From positions 1,242,501 through 1,306,500 of the forward strand of contig CALNXK010000106.1 in assembly GCA_942486035.1 (NCBI GenBank): a stretch of DNA of 64,000 nt. Reading direction: 5' to 3'. Position numbers and translations under genes: made by a program. The DNA comes from Porites lobata (taxonomy: Eukaryota > Cnidaria > Anthozoa > Scleractinia > Poritidae). The notes under the pieces are model-generated. The model was not told the DNA's origin. It did no database searches and saw nothing but the letters and a program-made list of their open reading frames with translations. Position 1 is the stretch's first letter. Each line of letters opens with the position of its first letter. Shown here in pieces: positions 10,945-22,512 of this stretch.

Positions 10945-12370
10945 CTTGATATCCATGCATCCATTTTAAAATCACTTGTGATCCCTGCAATCTGATTGGC
11001 TGTCAGGAGTGTGATATATTCAGCAATCAAACTTTTTTTTTTTTGGTTTTAAATCACGTCAGGATATTCATGTTCTAGATCTATTCTAAATCGCACCATT
11101 TTTGCTCTATGATGCAACAGTTCTATTACATGAACAAAATGAGATGTAAAAGCCCTTTTTTGTTTTCGCTTTTCAAACCAGCTACTAGATCAAATGAATA
11201 TTGGTACTGCATGAATTCTGCGATTTCAAAACGGCTGTTACAGTGATAAAGACGTATTTCGTGTCACGCAATTTTGATCTGATATACGACGGCATACTTG
11301 TGATTCTAAATCGAACTAGCGCTGGGCGCTCGTCCGATTTTAAAATCACGCCTATGATCAGACCAAATGTAGCACGACACGAAGTACAATTAAGAAGTAC
11401 TATTATTTTGTATATTTATCTTTTTAGTACCGATTTACTTAGTGGAGAAATAACCATGACAAATGGCACGGCTTATGTTCAATAAAGACGTGACTGCATA
11501 TACGCTGGGGTACACCTTTTTGACTCCTATCTGAGGTCCGTCCACGCAAATCCGTTTTATTAAATTTTTGAAACCATCTACTTTTTTTACATCAATCACT
11601 TATTTATTGTGGTATTTTTAGACAGGGGCTGAAGTTTAAACGGCTGACCTCGAAGAATACAATGCAATAACCCGAAAAAAACTTTGTTTTAAACCGCGAA
11701 AATTGAGTAATGTTTATTAATCCGTAGTGGCGGAGCGTCAAAGATGAACGTACGTCAATTATTGAAGATCACTCGGAAAATTTTCTTGTTGGAACATCGT
11801 ATATCCAAAGAATACGCGCACGATAATAACAAAGAAATTAAAACAGTTTGAAGCTAACCTTGCGATATGGTTCCGCCTACTATGTGAGACATCAAATTAA
11901 ACTGAACAAAGAGGAAAAGATGAAAGTAAACCAAGCTTTTTTGTTTGTCAGTAAACCCAAAGTGCATATTTTTGGTTAAGTAAATTCTGGTTTAGTCTAT
12001 ATGCATTTCCATAAATTTTAACGGATTTTGTTAGTGACAGCAGGCTCTAGATCATTCTAGACTGTCTAGTTGATAAACAGTAGATATTTAAACTCGCTGT
12101 TAGTTTCTCACTGTTTGAAATGTTGGAAAATGTTTCCATAAATCAGCATTTCCTCATTTATCATTGTCCTACAAAAATTGGCCTTCATTTTTTAACCTGT
12201 ATTATTGACATTAATTTCCAACTCAAAACACTGCAAACGGTTGTTCATTTGATAGCTCAATTTTAGCATTTCAAAACTATTTGCCCAACTTAACCTCCGC
12301 AAACAACTCTGCCGCCGGTTTAAAACTGTTACAAAGACCGCGAGGAGTCTAAGAACAAGAAAAGGAATTG
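10945..12370. repeat. Tandem duplication unit B
   Basis: Second copy of the intron 1/exon 1 region (see unit A at 7796-10890), shorter because it lacks the later insertions. It also contains an inverted-repeat segment near 11250-11390 whose arms read gtatttcgtgtcacgcaatt and a diverged mirror copy ending in cacgacacgaagta. Confidence 0.7.
11862..11935 (-). pseudogene. Decayed duplicate of signal-peptide exon 1
   Basis: This segment aligns to exon 1 (10362-10434): it shares 'ttttcctcttt', 'gttcagttt' and 'ggcggaaccatatcgcaag' followed by a gttagc donor. Both start codons of the intact copy are lost (the second ATG is now ATC). A small insertion shifts the hydrophobic frame. The upstream TATA box is also gone. 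A residual in-frame ATG (MSHIVGGTISQ) would give no signal peptide. I read it as a dead duplicate. Confidence 0.6.
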
Positions 12371-13308
12371 TATCCTCGGTTACGTTGTAGCTACTACATA
12401 TGTGAGTCCTCGCGGCTATCCACCGATAGAATGCGATCAACTGCAAAGTGCTTAAACCCTAGACTGAGTAGTATACCCTTTTCAGAGTATATCATGAATA
12501 TCGATATCTTCTCATTTATTTCCTTTATTCTTGTCTTCACCTGTATGAATTATAGGCTACCAGTCTCGTAATCACAATGTTTCTTTTCTACTGTTCCTTT
12601 CCTGTTCCACTTCAGTGACCTGCTCAGCGTCCATTTATTGAAAATATAATATTCTGTTGAATCAATGGAGACGGTGCTTTAATTATGTACCTATTCAATA
12701 TCCCTGACTGAGACCCCACTGTGACCTGGGTAATAATCAGATGCCAGCCATGTAGCGGATATGCACAAAGAGTTAAAATGATTTGCATGTTGGATGGTGA
12801 TTCAGATTGAGCGTGAGATTATATTTTGCTATCTTGTCGTGTCGGCAAGAGATGTTTGTTGTACGCTGGTTTTACTGATCCGCCCAAACCATCCGGGTGG
12901 TATCGCAAATATAAAGGGAACAGAACAATAGAGGAGATGTCTGCCAATCGGAAAATACTGACGTCACTGTAAGTGATAAAACTGATTGGATAATACTGAT
13001 TCTATAACTCGTTTGTTCGTTGTTGTGATTTCGAGGGGAGGAACCTTAATTTGAATATAACTCTTGCTGCGACCCAATCGTTTAATTGAAACCTATTGAA
13101 GGAAGCTCAAAGAAACGGCATTCTGATTTTCGATGCTGGCATTCCCAGATTCATTAATCAGCAACGTTTGTATTAATTCTCTTACTAATTCTTCCTTGTT
13201 TTGACGAGGCAAGTAAACTGCGTTAATTCTTTTAAAAAACTAATCGGATGAACTGATAAACTGTGAACATCAGATCATTAATACAAGAAAGAAAAATGAA
13301 GGACTGTC
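12371..13308. other. Intergenic, nothing recognised
   Basis: Minus-strand 5' flank of the apple/EGF gene. No open frame with domain similarity, RNA gene or bounded repeat could be supported here. Confidence 0.4.
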
Positions 13309-13427
13309 TTAGCGTACCGGTAGTCTGAATTTCATCCGCTTACTTCGAGTCGTTATTATTCCCTCAGTTGCTGAGGGGAGAAAACGACTCGAAGCAATCG
13401 AATGAAATTCAGGCTTAGCGTACCGGT
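13309..13427. mobile_element. Small foldback element with 13-bp direct repeats
   Basis: A 93-bp hairpin (13322-13414) has arms containing tgaatttcat and cttcgagtcgtt, mirrored by aacgactcgaag and atgaaattca. It is flanked by identical ttagcgtaccggt repeats at 13309-13321 and 13415-13427, which look like a target-site duplication. Confidence 0.6.
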
Positions 13428-14027
13428 TCATTTATATAGTTTACTGTACCGTTAGCGCGTAAACAGCCGACCAAGACTGCACTGATATTGATAGTTATTT
13501 TGTTTTCGTTTGGTGTACACAAAGACAAAAGGCATTGGTTGTCGCCAAACCAAATGAGTGTTTACGTTTTTTGCGAGTTTTTTTTAAAGTTTTCATAAAA
13601 ACAAAACATTGATCGTGAGTCATAACACCCTTTGTTTTAGATGGACAGTAAAAATGCAAATTGTTATTGTGGTTACGGTTAGTTGAGTTCGGTGGTGAGC
13701 TTAAAACAAGACTTACTTAACGCGAATAGACCTACTATTAAGGTCCTTCCTTCAACCTTTGTTTAGAACTGATGAAAAGTTCTTGACGTCCTTTCTAACC
13801 ATTGACATTGTGACATGGTGCCGAAGCTACATTTTTTTAACTTTGGCTCAACATTTTCTCGTCATTTCTTCTTTTAAAAGGAAACTCAAACAAAGGCGTT
13901 TTTGAGCGACACACGTCAATAGGAAGTTAGGCCCTTTTCTTTTTTAATATGCCATGGAGCCCAAATTTCTATTATTGAGTGCTTTTAGTCTTATATAGAA
14001 CGCTTTTCTCGAAAATGTGGGCAGCTC

Positions 14028-14130
14028 AATCAATCAATCAATCAATCAATCAAACTTTATTTCTAGAGGGTAACACCTACTAGTTTAATAGACAACTAAC
14101 AAACTTGTGGCCCTCTTAATTAGAAATATG
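14028..14130 (-). mobile_element. LINE 3' end with (CAAT)n tail
   Basis: Six or so tandem 'caat' units at 14028-14051 run into 'caaactttatttctagagggtaac'. Read on the minus strand this is a non-LTR retrotransposon 3' UTR ending in a simple-repeat tail. No coding part is recognisable next to it. Confidence 0.4.
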
Positions 14131-15049
14131 TTACAAGATAAAAATAGGGGGAAATAGGGCCCAAAGGGTTATGGGGGCTCACAAAATAGGCAGTATATTC
14201 CTAAAGGACTGGGGGCAGCTGCACTAGCCTTGTAAACTTGACATGTTAGCCATAAGAAGTTATCCAAATAAACTTCGTCCTTGGTTGACTCCCGGTAACT
14301 GAGACAAACAATTTATACCACTGCCCCCCTATGATTGCCTATACGGGTAGGCTCCGCCCAAAAGGGGTACCATTTCAAGGCCTCAGGTATATGAAAGGGT
14401 AGGAAAATCTACCTTTTAGGTCTGTGAAAGGGCCGAAAGGGCTAACAGATGAATTTTATGGCTTTAAAAAGTCGAGAAAAGGTATATTTCAGTGATTGAT
14501 TCCTAGTTAAATGATAGTGCATTTACAGGAGTTAAAAGAGATGCAAAGTTTTAAACAAGGTATGTGAAAGGGGTACCATTTGTCAATAGAAGGTATAGGA
14601 AAGGGGTACCTTTTTCGTGAAAAATGGTGGATAAAAGGGTAAGGGGTTGGATCTTGAGGCAGAGCCTCCACGTATAAAAATATATTTTTGAGCCGTCTGT
14701 TGTAGTTCGAGGAGAAGAAAATTATTTGGTAACTCCCTTAAACTGTCAATTTTTCTCTATAACGGACATCCTTTGAAGCAGCACTAATTGTCCGTCTAGA
14801 GAGATGTCGATTGTAGTATGATGCCGTCGGTTGTATTGCATCTATGCGCGGACACGAGGCAAAAAAAAACATGTACTAATAATACACAACTTTTCATATC
14901 AAAAGCTTTTTCTCGCCAGACAGTTTTCTCTATTCTTTTTAGAATAGTCAATCATCAAATTGTAGACAAAAAGAATTAAATGGAATTTGCTTTTTAATTT
15001 TTTCTATCTGAATCACAAATTTACGCTCCCCCAGCCTCGGTTATCTTAA
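14131..15049. other. Intergenic repeat-like DNA
   Basis: Repeated short purine-rich motifs ('aaaggggtacc', 'gaaagggtag') suggest degraded interspersed repeat sequence. No gene seen. Confidence 0.3.
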
Positions 15050-15165
15050 CCCTGCTTTGAACAACCCGGCCCAGACAAATAAGACACGAGGAAAAGGAGG
15101 AGAACCCTGAGATTAAGGTTTGCTCATGTACACTGAAGCTGTAGGATTTGTTAAACGGTATGTAC
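15050..15165. repeat. Paralogous empty site of the 1232-2413 hAT element
   Basis: This shares the flanks of the hAT insertion: 'ccctgctttgaacaacccgg' (15050 and 1167) on one side and 'accctgagattaaggtttgc' on the other. The target octamer aaaggagg occurs once (15093-15100) with no insertion. Confidence 0.75.
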
Positions 15166-15301
15166 CTTTGAGCCATCAATCTTCATGACCAGCGTCCAAA
15201 TACCGTCACTACATGATCCAAGAATAGTTCCATTTATTTTGCAGTAGACGACGATTTTTCCAGATACTGCAATCCGCTCATACGATATCATTTCTCTGAA
15301 T
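15166..15301 (-). pseudogene. Orphan duplicate of fibrinogen-like exon 7
   Basis: 136 nt with intact acceptor cattttag and donor gtacat. It encodes FREMISYERIAVSGK, VVYCKINGTILG, SCSDG and IWTLVMKIDGSK, clearly homologous to 2487-2622 and open throughout. Together with the micro-exon at 16264 it forms the 3' part of an upstream paralog, but no apple, EGF or signal exons for it are visible up to the plus-strand GPCR at 17787. It could be a truncated gene or an alternative exon pair. Confidence 0.6.
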
Positions 15302-15418
15302 CTAAAATGAAATAAACAATCAGCTTAACTTTAATTGCAAGGGTCCTGGCACGTGAAAGTTTCTACCGTTCTACTCACAACTGAGTACTGAATGACTTTC
15401 TAGTCACGGATTTCTGCT

Positions 15419-15616
15419 TCAAACATTTTTATCAATTATATTTGTTATAGTACGTTGAGTTTGATCGTCCGGGTGAACGTAGTCCTGAATAGGACTATTG
15501 TCGTTGACAGTGACTGACGTTTCGACAACCTGCTCGGTAGTCATCTTCAGAGTCAAAGTGAGTTGTATCACGTCAGTTGATGGTATTATACTCTGGTTAT
15601 TGATCTGATTGGTCAA
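15419..15616 (-). mobile_element. Interspersed retroelement-associated repeat
   Basis: Minus-strand open stretch whose DNA contains ctgaagatgactaccgagc followed by gtcgaaacgtcagtcactg. Such 'GATGAC ... GTCGAAACGTCAG' sequences are seen in cnidarian interspersed repeats and resemble the terminal regions of Penelope-like elements. The peptide (DYVHPDDQTQ) has no known domain. The family assignment is tentative. Confidence 0.35.
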
Positions 15617-15932
15617 TTACGTTGCGATGTTATTTGTCGTCTGTCAGTTAAGCCGTGATGTTATTGGCTATGAAGGTTCGTAATCAGTAATTGGTACGTT
15701 TTGATCCGTCTATTGTCACAGTTGAACAGTCGTCTATTGTTAGTCAAATTGTCAGTTCTCCAGTCGTTCTCTCGTAGTTAGTTTTGCTTGATCTCCTCAA
15801 TAAGTCGTTTGTACGGCGCTGGTAACTGTTGGCTACGATTCAGTGGCGTTTGTTCTAAGTTAGTAAACCAGCTTTCTAAAGTACGACGTTGATAGTGGAC
15901 TGTAGAATACGTTATACATGTCGTAGAGTCCC

Positions 15933-16017
15933 ACTTACTTACATCAGTAATAGTTTATACCAGAAATTTTAACACTTACTTACATCAGTAATAGTTTATA
16001 CCAGAAATTTTAACACT
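15933..16017. repeat. Two-unit 40-bp tandem repeat
   Basis: The unit starting acttacttacatcagtaata occurs at 15933 and again at 15973, giving two near-identical 40-bp copies. Confidence 0.8.
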
Positions 16018-16263
16018 TTAAACCATGAGATCAAAATATAAATTCTAATGTTGCCCCCTATTCATTTCGTACAGAAGTAGTGGGGAGAACTTGATAAAAT
16101 ATCAATCAGATTCATCTTGGGTGATCATGTCCGTAATTCTCAAGACCACTCTGTTTTACAAAGCGTTGATATTACGAGGAGAAATTTGATGCTGGTCGGT
16201 GTCATTCCTACTATCTGAGAGCCTGGCAGAGGCCACTGCCTGAGTTTTTCTTATGGTTCTTAC

Positions 16264-16297
16264 ATAGCCCGATGGTGAAGTTCTTCACACGAAATTG
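16264..16297 (-). pseudogene. Orphan duplicate of the 34-nt micro-exon
   Basis: Same length and splice signals as 3488-3521 (acceptor ttacgcag, donor gtaaga). It encodes ISCEELHHRA in the frame that continues into 15301-15166. Its phases match those of the intact gene. Confidence 0.6.
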
Positions 16298-17786
16298 CTG
16301 CGTAATTAAAGCCAAAACAATAACGAAAGAAGTGTTAAGATGCTACACGTATATATAGAAAACTACTGAATATGGCAAATATCTTCAAGATGTGATATTT
16401 AGTTGAGCATGATTACAAGACATCAACCGAAGAGTCTTGATTGTCTACAAATTTGCATTGTGCTAAAATCCCCTAGTCGATTCTTCACAATGAACTACGT
16501 ACCTTAGCGAGTTTTCAATTTACAAAGACAGTTTTATCTGTATATTTTAGTTATAAATGAAGAAACTCTATGAGAAGTGAGTTTTTTAAGAAGAGCTAAT
16601 TTCTCTGCCAATTGCCTTATCAGCCTATCATCCCTGTGTCGAAGGTATGAGAAATATATAAAAATGGGGGTCTGAATAGCGCGTGTAGTGGCATTTACAG
16701 ACTGATTGGTAGATATTTTGGCTTGTCTACGGCTAAAAGGTGATTGCGTATTTTCTCGTAATGAACAGCAAAACGTGTAAAATATTGTGTTTTATGATTT
16801 GGGTGATTAGAAGCTGCAAAAATGTTACTTTAAATAATAGTTCTTGGCAGCAAGTTATTGCACAAAAAATAAAAAAGGAATGAACAAAACTAACCCGATG
16901 ACGTTTAATTTGTTTTTAAGGTGATCCACCAATTCCTTCACGAACAAAATGTAATGTACAAGGAGGGAAAAACGCGCCTGTCTTAAAGCTTGGGAAAACA
17001 TGTATTAAAAAACACTTGAGTAAAACTGTTTTCAGCGAAGCGTTAGTCAAGATAATATGTTTTTGCTTGTTTTTGATTAAAAGGAAGCAAGTAAAAGCAC
17101 TTAATGTAATCCTTTAAGCAATAATTGATACGACGGTAGAAAGGTTTAGTGAAGTGAAATTGATCATGACAGATGAAAGGCGGCTGTTAGTTTCATAGAA
17201 AATCGGCATACAGTAGGTCGCTGGCTTATTTTAACTGCAATTCATCCAAAGAAAACAGAATTATTTATTTACTGAAGAGAATCAAAGACGACTGATGGAC
17301 AAAGTTCTTCAGTTTGCAATTGATTCATAAGCAGTAAAGATAACGAAATCGTGAACGTTGCAAACTTTTGCGGCCTCCAATTTCTCCACGATTTTTTTTA
17401 TCATCTGTGAAGCAGCAATTAATATTCATTGGTCCATAGAGTATTAGGTTAAGAGGTTTTTAATTAAAAAGGAATAAGTATTGCTGATTAAGTTTTTATT
17501 CTGGGCGGCTTTGACTGATGTTTAGCGAGCTAAATCATAAATCACTCGACTATCACCAGTGTCGTTTGGTATTTTCAAGGCGTCTATATATCTATCTATT
17601 TTCACGACCACGGTTTGATTGACGGAAGATTATAGTATATATTTGAGTTCAGTACGCACGTTGTTCCTTTAATACAAATAGACGAACCCGAAAAGTGGGA
17701 GTTTTTAATCAAGAAAAGACGCACCCCGTCATCTCGATCTCGGCTTGGGAACTACCGGCTGACGTCTCCTGCGCATCGATGCGATC
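16298..17786. other. Intergenic; 5' flank of the GPCR
   Basis: No coding exon recognised on either strand. A TATA-like 'agtatatattt' at about 17633-17643 lies 145 bp upstream of the GPCR start and could belong to its promoter. Confidence 0.35.
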
Positions 17787-18758
17787 ATGGCCAACCTTTC
17801 TATACAAAATATTCTCCATTCCACCAAAAAGTTTTCAAATATCACTACTGAAAGCGAGACAAAACTAAACTTTGCCGTAGATGCTACAGTACTCAATATC
17901 ATCCTCACCATCATTTTTAACATGGTTGTCTGTCCTTTTACCGTCCTGCTCAACATGATGGTGATCATAGCCGTGAAGCGAAGACCGAGACTTCAGAGCT
18001 ATGCCAACATTTTACTGGCCTGTCTAGCTGGTACCGACGCACTGACTGGTCTCACAACGCAGCCACTGTATAGCTTGTGGAAAATATTACAGTTGCTAGA
18101 AATGAAAACCCACGAAACGATCGGATTTTTATTCACCATCGTTCTCCGCGCCTTGTCTCTTTGTTCTTCTCTTCATCTCGTGTTAGTTACTAGCGAGAGG
18201 CTCATAGCGATCCGATTCACCGAGCGTTACGCTAGCATAGTTACAAGAAGAAACATAAGAGCAGCTGTTATCGCTTCCTGGGTCGTTTCTATCTCCTACG
18301 CTGCACTTGGGGAGCCACGAAACACAAGCAAGGCATCGCTGTTAAATTTATTAGCAGCTTTAATCATTGTTTCGTGCGTTATTTTCATGGCATTTGCTTA
18401 TGCAATTTTGTTTCGCGAGACACGCCGCCATGTTAAGATGATCAAAGCTCACCAATTACCTCAAGAAGAAGTGCACAGATTCAACAAAGAGAAAAAAGCT
18501 CTCAAAACCACCGTTTTGGTAGTCAGTGCAGTGTTTATATGTTTTTTGCCCATGGCTGCTGCAACGGTGACGGTTTTTGTGTTGAAAAAGATGAACATTT
18601 TTCACCAAGGTTTGATTGCTGACTGCCTGCCGTGTATTTGGGTCCGCACGTTTATTATGTTTAACTCTGTTGTTAATCCACTTATTTACTGTTGGCGTCA
18701 AAAAGAGATAAGAAAGTTTGTTTTTCGACTTACTTCTCCAGCCGTTGGACCCGAGTAG
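17787..18758 (+). CDS. Intronless rhodopsin-family (class A) G-protein-coupled receptor
   Basis: A single open frame of 323 aa with seven hydrophobic segments. Class A landmarks: N56 in TM1 (VLLNMMVIIAV), D84 in TM2 (LAGTDALTG), E137-R138 ending TM3 (SERLIAIRF, in place of DRY), W165 in TM4, FLP at 253-255 in TM6 (CWxP variant), and NPLIY at 297-301 in TM7. The N-terminus is short, without a signal peptide, with glycosylation sequons at N3 and N18; another is at N179. There is no cysteine at the usual TM3 start position and none in the very short second extracellular loop, so the canonical disulphide is absent, as in the MECA group (melanocortin, cannabinoid, lysophospholipid, adenosine). Intronless class A GPCRs are abundant in anthozoans. 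Ligand unknown. Confidence 0.9.
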   Translation: MANLSIQNILHSTKKFSNITTESETKLNFAVDATVLNIILTIIFNMVVCPFTVLLNMMVIIAVKRRPRLQSYANILLACLAGTDALTGLTTQPLYSLWKILQLLEMKTHETIGFLFTIVLRALSLCSSLHLVLVTSERLIAIRFTERYASIVTRRNIRAAVIASWVVSISYAALGEPRNTSKASLLNLLAALIIVSCVIFMAFAYAILFRETRRHVKMIKAHQLPQEEVHRFNKEKKALKTTVLVVSAVFICFLPMAAATVTVFVLKKMNIFHQGLIADCLPCIWVRTFIMFNSVVNPLIYCWRQKEIRKFVFRLTSPAVGPE

Positions 18759-19390
18759 AACTCAACTTTGTGTGCGGGTCACAAGTACCAGGGTCTGGAA
18801 AGAGAGGGGAGGGGCCTGATCGCGATTTCCCTCCTTTTTCACGAAAATCCCGCATCCCGCACTATTTTTCATCACTTTCCCGAAACCCGTTTTTTGTTTC
18901 CAAAATACATAAGTTAAAAAGACCAATTGCTGCAAAAGCTAAAAAAGTAACAAGTAGATTGACCCTTTCGATAGATATTTTGAATTTACGTGTGTTTTAA
19001 GGCCATTGCAACATCTTTTAATGCCTCAGTATGACGAAGCAGAGGGAAAAAGCGGAATAAACGATGAGGTTAACGAGATACTAGGAGACACCACTGAACT
19101 CTCGCCTGTTTGATTGTTCGCATTTGCCGCTAGAACGTACGACTTCCCGCCGAATTCTGTCCGACAGACAGACAAAAAAATCTTGCAACTTCTTGCCCGA
19201 AATTTCGGTGAATACCGCTTCCCGGGTAGCAGTCAGATCACGTTTCCCGTCAATATAATTTGCGTTTTCCCGAATCCCGCATCGTATATTTGGCCAAACC
19301 CCAGATCCCGAAAATACAAAATATCAGCAATTAAGTACACAGCGACCAACCGTTGAGTGGTGCCGGATCTCTCAGTTGTAGACCTGGATC
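18759..19390. repeat. Interspersed repeat rich in 'tcccg' motifs; possible GPCR polyadenylation signal
   Basis: Repeated 'cccgcatcccgc', 'cccgaaaccc' and 'cccgaatcccgcatc' motifs show a repeat element directly after the GPCR stop. AATAAA at 19056-19061 is the first good polyadenylation signal downstream of the GPCR. No gene. Confidence 0.4.
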
Positions 19391-19394
19391 AGTA

Positions 19395-19570
19395 CAAAAA
19401 CAAACAACAACAACAGTTTATTTCTACTACTGTAGACAGCTAAAAGAATTTACAAGAATATAACAGTATAAATAAATATTAAATAAACAGTGCATACAGT
19501 AGTGGGACACTCAAAATAACTAAAAAGCCATTCTTTGGATCTAAACGTAACAATTATTGAGTCATTTTAT
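19395..19570 (-). mobile_element. LINE 3'-UTR fragment
   Basis: It begins with 'aaacaacaacaacagtttattt', which on the minus strand is a LINE 3' end with a (GTT)n tail and an AATAAA. No coding portion. Confidence 0.45.
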
Positions 19571-19676
19571 CATTTTGGAGACCCCGTTAATGCCCGGGGA
19601 GGTACTGCCATATATGGGTTATATAGGTATGTGCCGCTGTGAAGGGTATGGTTTTTAAGCAGTTTACTCTAGGAGG

Positions 19677-19712
<36 letters not shown>

Positions 19713-20330
19713 GTATCATTTTTCAGGAAACTGATCAGTTGGTTGAAGATTTTATCTAGACTAGTGAAGGTTTTGTTTTGACTGGACTGTGCTAGTGACC
19801 TCAGTACTTTCTGGAAAACAGCCACTCTAGGATAGGGGGGATTTGGGGAGTTGACTGTAGTATAGGGTAGCAAAATTCAGCTGAACTAGCTCTGGTATCG
19901 GTTAAGGGTTATTACAGCGTCCCAGCGGCACATCCCCACCCAGAAATTCCTAAAGACCCGCCCCCCCCCCCGCCGTTAATGCGACCACCTCGCTATGACA
20001 ACCAGGATTTTATGGCCCAACGGTGCTCGTATTGACGGGGTTCCACTGTACTTTGTTTGCAGTCGGTATAAAAGTTGGATATTTCGCCCTGGTAAACCAA
20101 TGCCTGTGTCTGGAGTTGCCGTTCAGATCTCTAGGACCATGACAGTAAGCATTAAAGGGGCTGTGTCACGCCAGTCCAGTTTATTTTGTTTAAGTAATGA
20201 TCCGGGTAAGGTGGATGGCAATTTCTTTTGTTATGCGGCAACGGTGCTTTCCCTACATAGGAATGTTCTCATTTTTACACAGAGAATGCATAAACCTACA
20301 TGAAGGCCGTTTACGCAATAAAATGCATTT
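19571..20330. repeat. Interspersed repeat block
   Basis: It contains 'gcccggggaggtactgccata', repeated 'agggtatc/agggtagc' units and 'cagcgtcccagcggcacatc' before a run of eleven C (19961-19973 region). This pattern looks like a degenerate repeat element. An open frame at 19995-20303 has no recognisable protein features and I do not call it. Confidence 0.35.
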
Positions 20331-22220
20331 ACACTCCACTATGAAAGGGTGTTTTTTTGTGTAAAAAGATTTTGACCAATCACAAGAGTTGAAAAAAATA
20401 GCCAAGAAAAGTTTACAATTTTACATGTTCCCCACATAGGATTTCTTTGTTATTCAAACTGAGACCAGATTTTGTTATATGGAATATGGTTGGAAAGTAA
20501 GGATGAATATATGTACTGCTTTATGAAGTTTTGTTAACTTTTGCTGTTTAAGCCAATCAGAAGTAAGTACAGTCAATAGAAAAGTTAGCACCTTTTTTGC
20601 ATTCCAACATGTTCGTTGCCGTTGTTGCTATCGTTCTTATCTGGACCGTTTCTTAATTAATTGCCAATTACTCGCCCTCAATCGCTATGGAACTTAAACT
20701 ATGCAAAGAAATTACAGGTAAATGACAAAATCAGAGATTAGAGACAAACAAATATGTCTCTTGAGCATTATTTTTGTAGTTGTAAGCAGCGGGGATCAAC
20801 TTTGAAAAACTGTTAGGCTGAACAGTTTTCAAAAACCCCAATTTCAGTCCGTTTCAATCTTCTTCAGTTTTGCCCATCTGTGGCATCTGTTGTTTCTGTT
20901 ATGTTATTTTAACCTTTCTTTAAAGATTTAAGCGGTTATTTACATGTTTCTCTTAATTCAACGGGCATTTTGTAACTTCCTAATTTGACTGAATTTCGTG
21001 ACACAGCTCCTTTAATCACTTGCGGCAAGATTGATTTGATGACAGATGACATTTCAGACTACTCTAACTGTAATTGCACATCGCCAAACTCATTCATAGA
21101 CCCCTTATCACTTTCCGTAATGGTCGCGTTTTTAAAAATATACGTGGACTAGCACACGAAACGTCAAGTTAATATAAAAATGCCCAAGTTCACATTTTTA
21201 TTACCGCTGTTTCAGTTTTTATTTTTGCTTGCCCAATGTTACAATTTTTCTAGACAACCATCAACTGACGTCACCCCCCTCCCCCCACCAAACCGAGCAC
21301 AAACCGATTTTTAGCGTAGCAACTCTACAGCTCTAGCCTCCTCCGCAGGCATCACTGTCCTGTTTTAGAGAACGAGTGGGAGCATGGGGAGAGAACTGGG
21401 AGCGACAGAGATGGCAACTCCACAACTCCACCACATGTTTTTTTCTCTTCTTCTCGTCCTCAGACTCCTCACGGTCAGTGTTTCAGGAGTTGCCTGCGGC
21501 AGAGGAGACTTCTACAACCCCACATAAAAGGCCATTCCCGTTTTGTCTCGCCTCTTTCTCAAAATGAGGCCGAGTGCGACGTCCGGCTGATAGTAAAGTT
21601 TTGGAAGGTGGAAAACGTATTTTCCCGCGTTTGGGAATTCACGCGGTGGTTACATTTTGGTATTTGGGTGTTACATCATAGCATGCTTCTGCATGCTGTC
21701 ATTTGTGTTATCGTATATAAGGTGTAAGTTTTAGGACAAGGTCACTCGACGGCATATCTCTTTGCACTGGTTCTTTTCGAGTCTATTTTTCTTTTGAGGC
21801 TTTTTGTTCGCTTCCGCTTTTTGCGTTATAATCTCTTGATATTCTTTAGTTTGTACTTATTTTTGTTAATATATTATCTCGATGGCATTTTTATTTTTCA
21901 TAACCCACGTCTAATTTTTTCACCCATGTCTTTTCAGTGTACAGTTTTGCAGTTGTAATTCATTATATTTAGTCCGTTTTCTAATATCAATTATAAGTGA
22001 CTTATTTGTATTTGTGTAAAGTGACTTATTTGTAATTTTAAGTCATTTAATTATTCTGTTTGTTAAGCTGCCCGCCTAACGGGTTTATAGTTTTTAAACG
22101 AGATGCGTATTCCTGATCTTTTCGGCGTTGTTGTACATTAGAATGAGAATAATTTGTTCTCGTCTCACTGCAGAGTGATTAGAGAACAATGGCCATTGTT
22201 TGTCAATAGAAAAATTGGTT
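20331..22220. other. Intergenic, nothing recognised
   Basis: AT-rich DNA with short open frames that show no domain, signal peptide or splice context. No RNA gene seen. Confidence 0.35.
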
Positions 22221-22462
22221 ATTTTTTACCCATCACGCCGAGGGGGTGGGGGTACTTGTCCTGGTTTGGAAATGAAAATAAGTGTATTTTTATCCGTCGT
22301 GGTGGTAATTGGGTTGGTTTTGCAATGAAAATATGCTTATTTTTGACCCATCAGGTTGCTACTTGGGCTGGTTTGCTTTGACCTGTGGGGTGGTACTTGG
22401 GCTGGTTTTGCAATGAAAATATTATATACGTATTTTTGACCCATTGGGGTGGTACTTCATCA
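22221..22462. repeat. Minisatellite of about 55-90 bp units
   Basis: About four imperfect units share 'atttttgacccat', 'ggtggtacttgggctggttt' and 'tgcaatgaaaatat'. Units start near 22221, 22286, 22339 and 22432. It ends just beyond the 3' end of the IF1 gene. Confidence 0.65.
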
Positions 22463-22512
22463 TAACGAAGCTTTAACAGGAAGGTGTCTACAAAACAGGT
22501 CAGATGATAACG

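Noticed and set aside
19995..20303. 102-codon plus-strand open frame
   Set aside because: It lies in interspersed repeat DNA and has no protein-like features.
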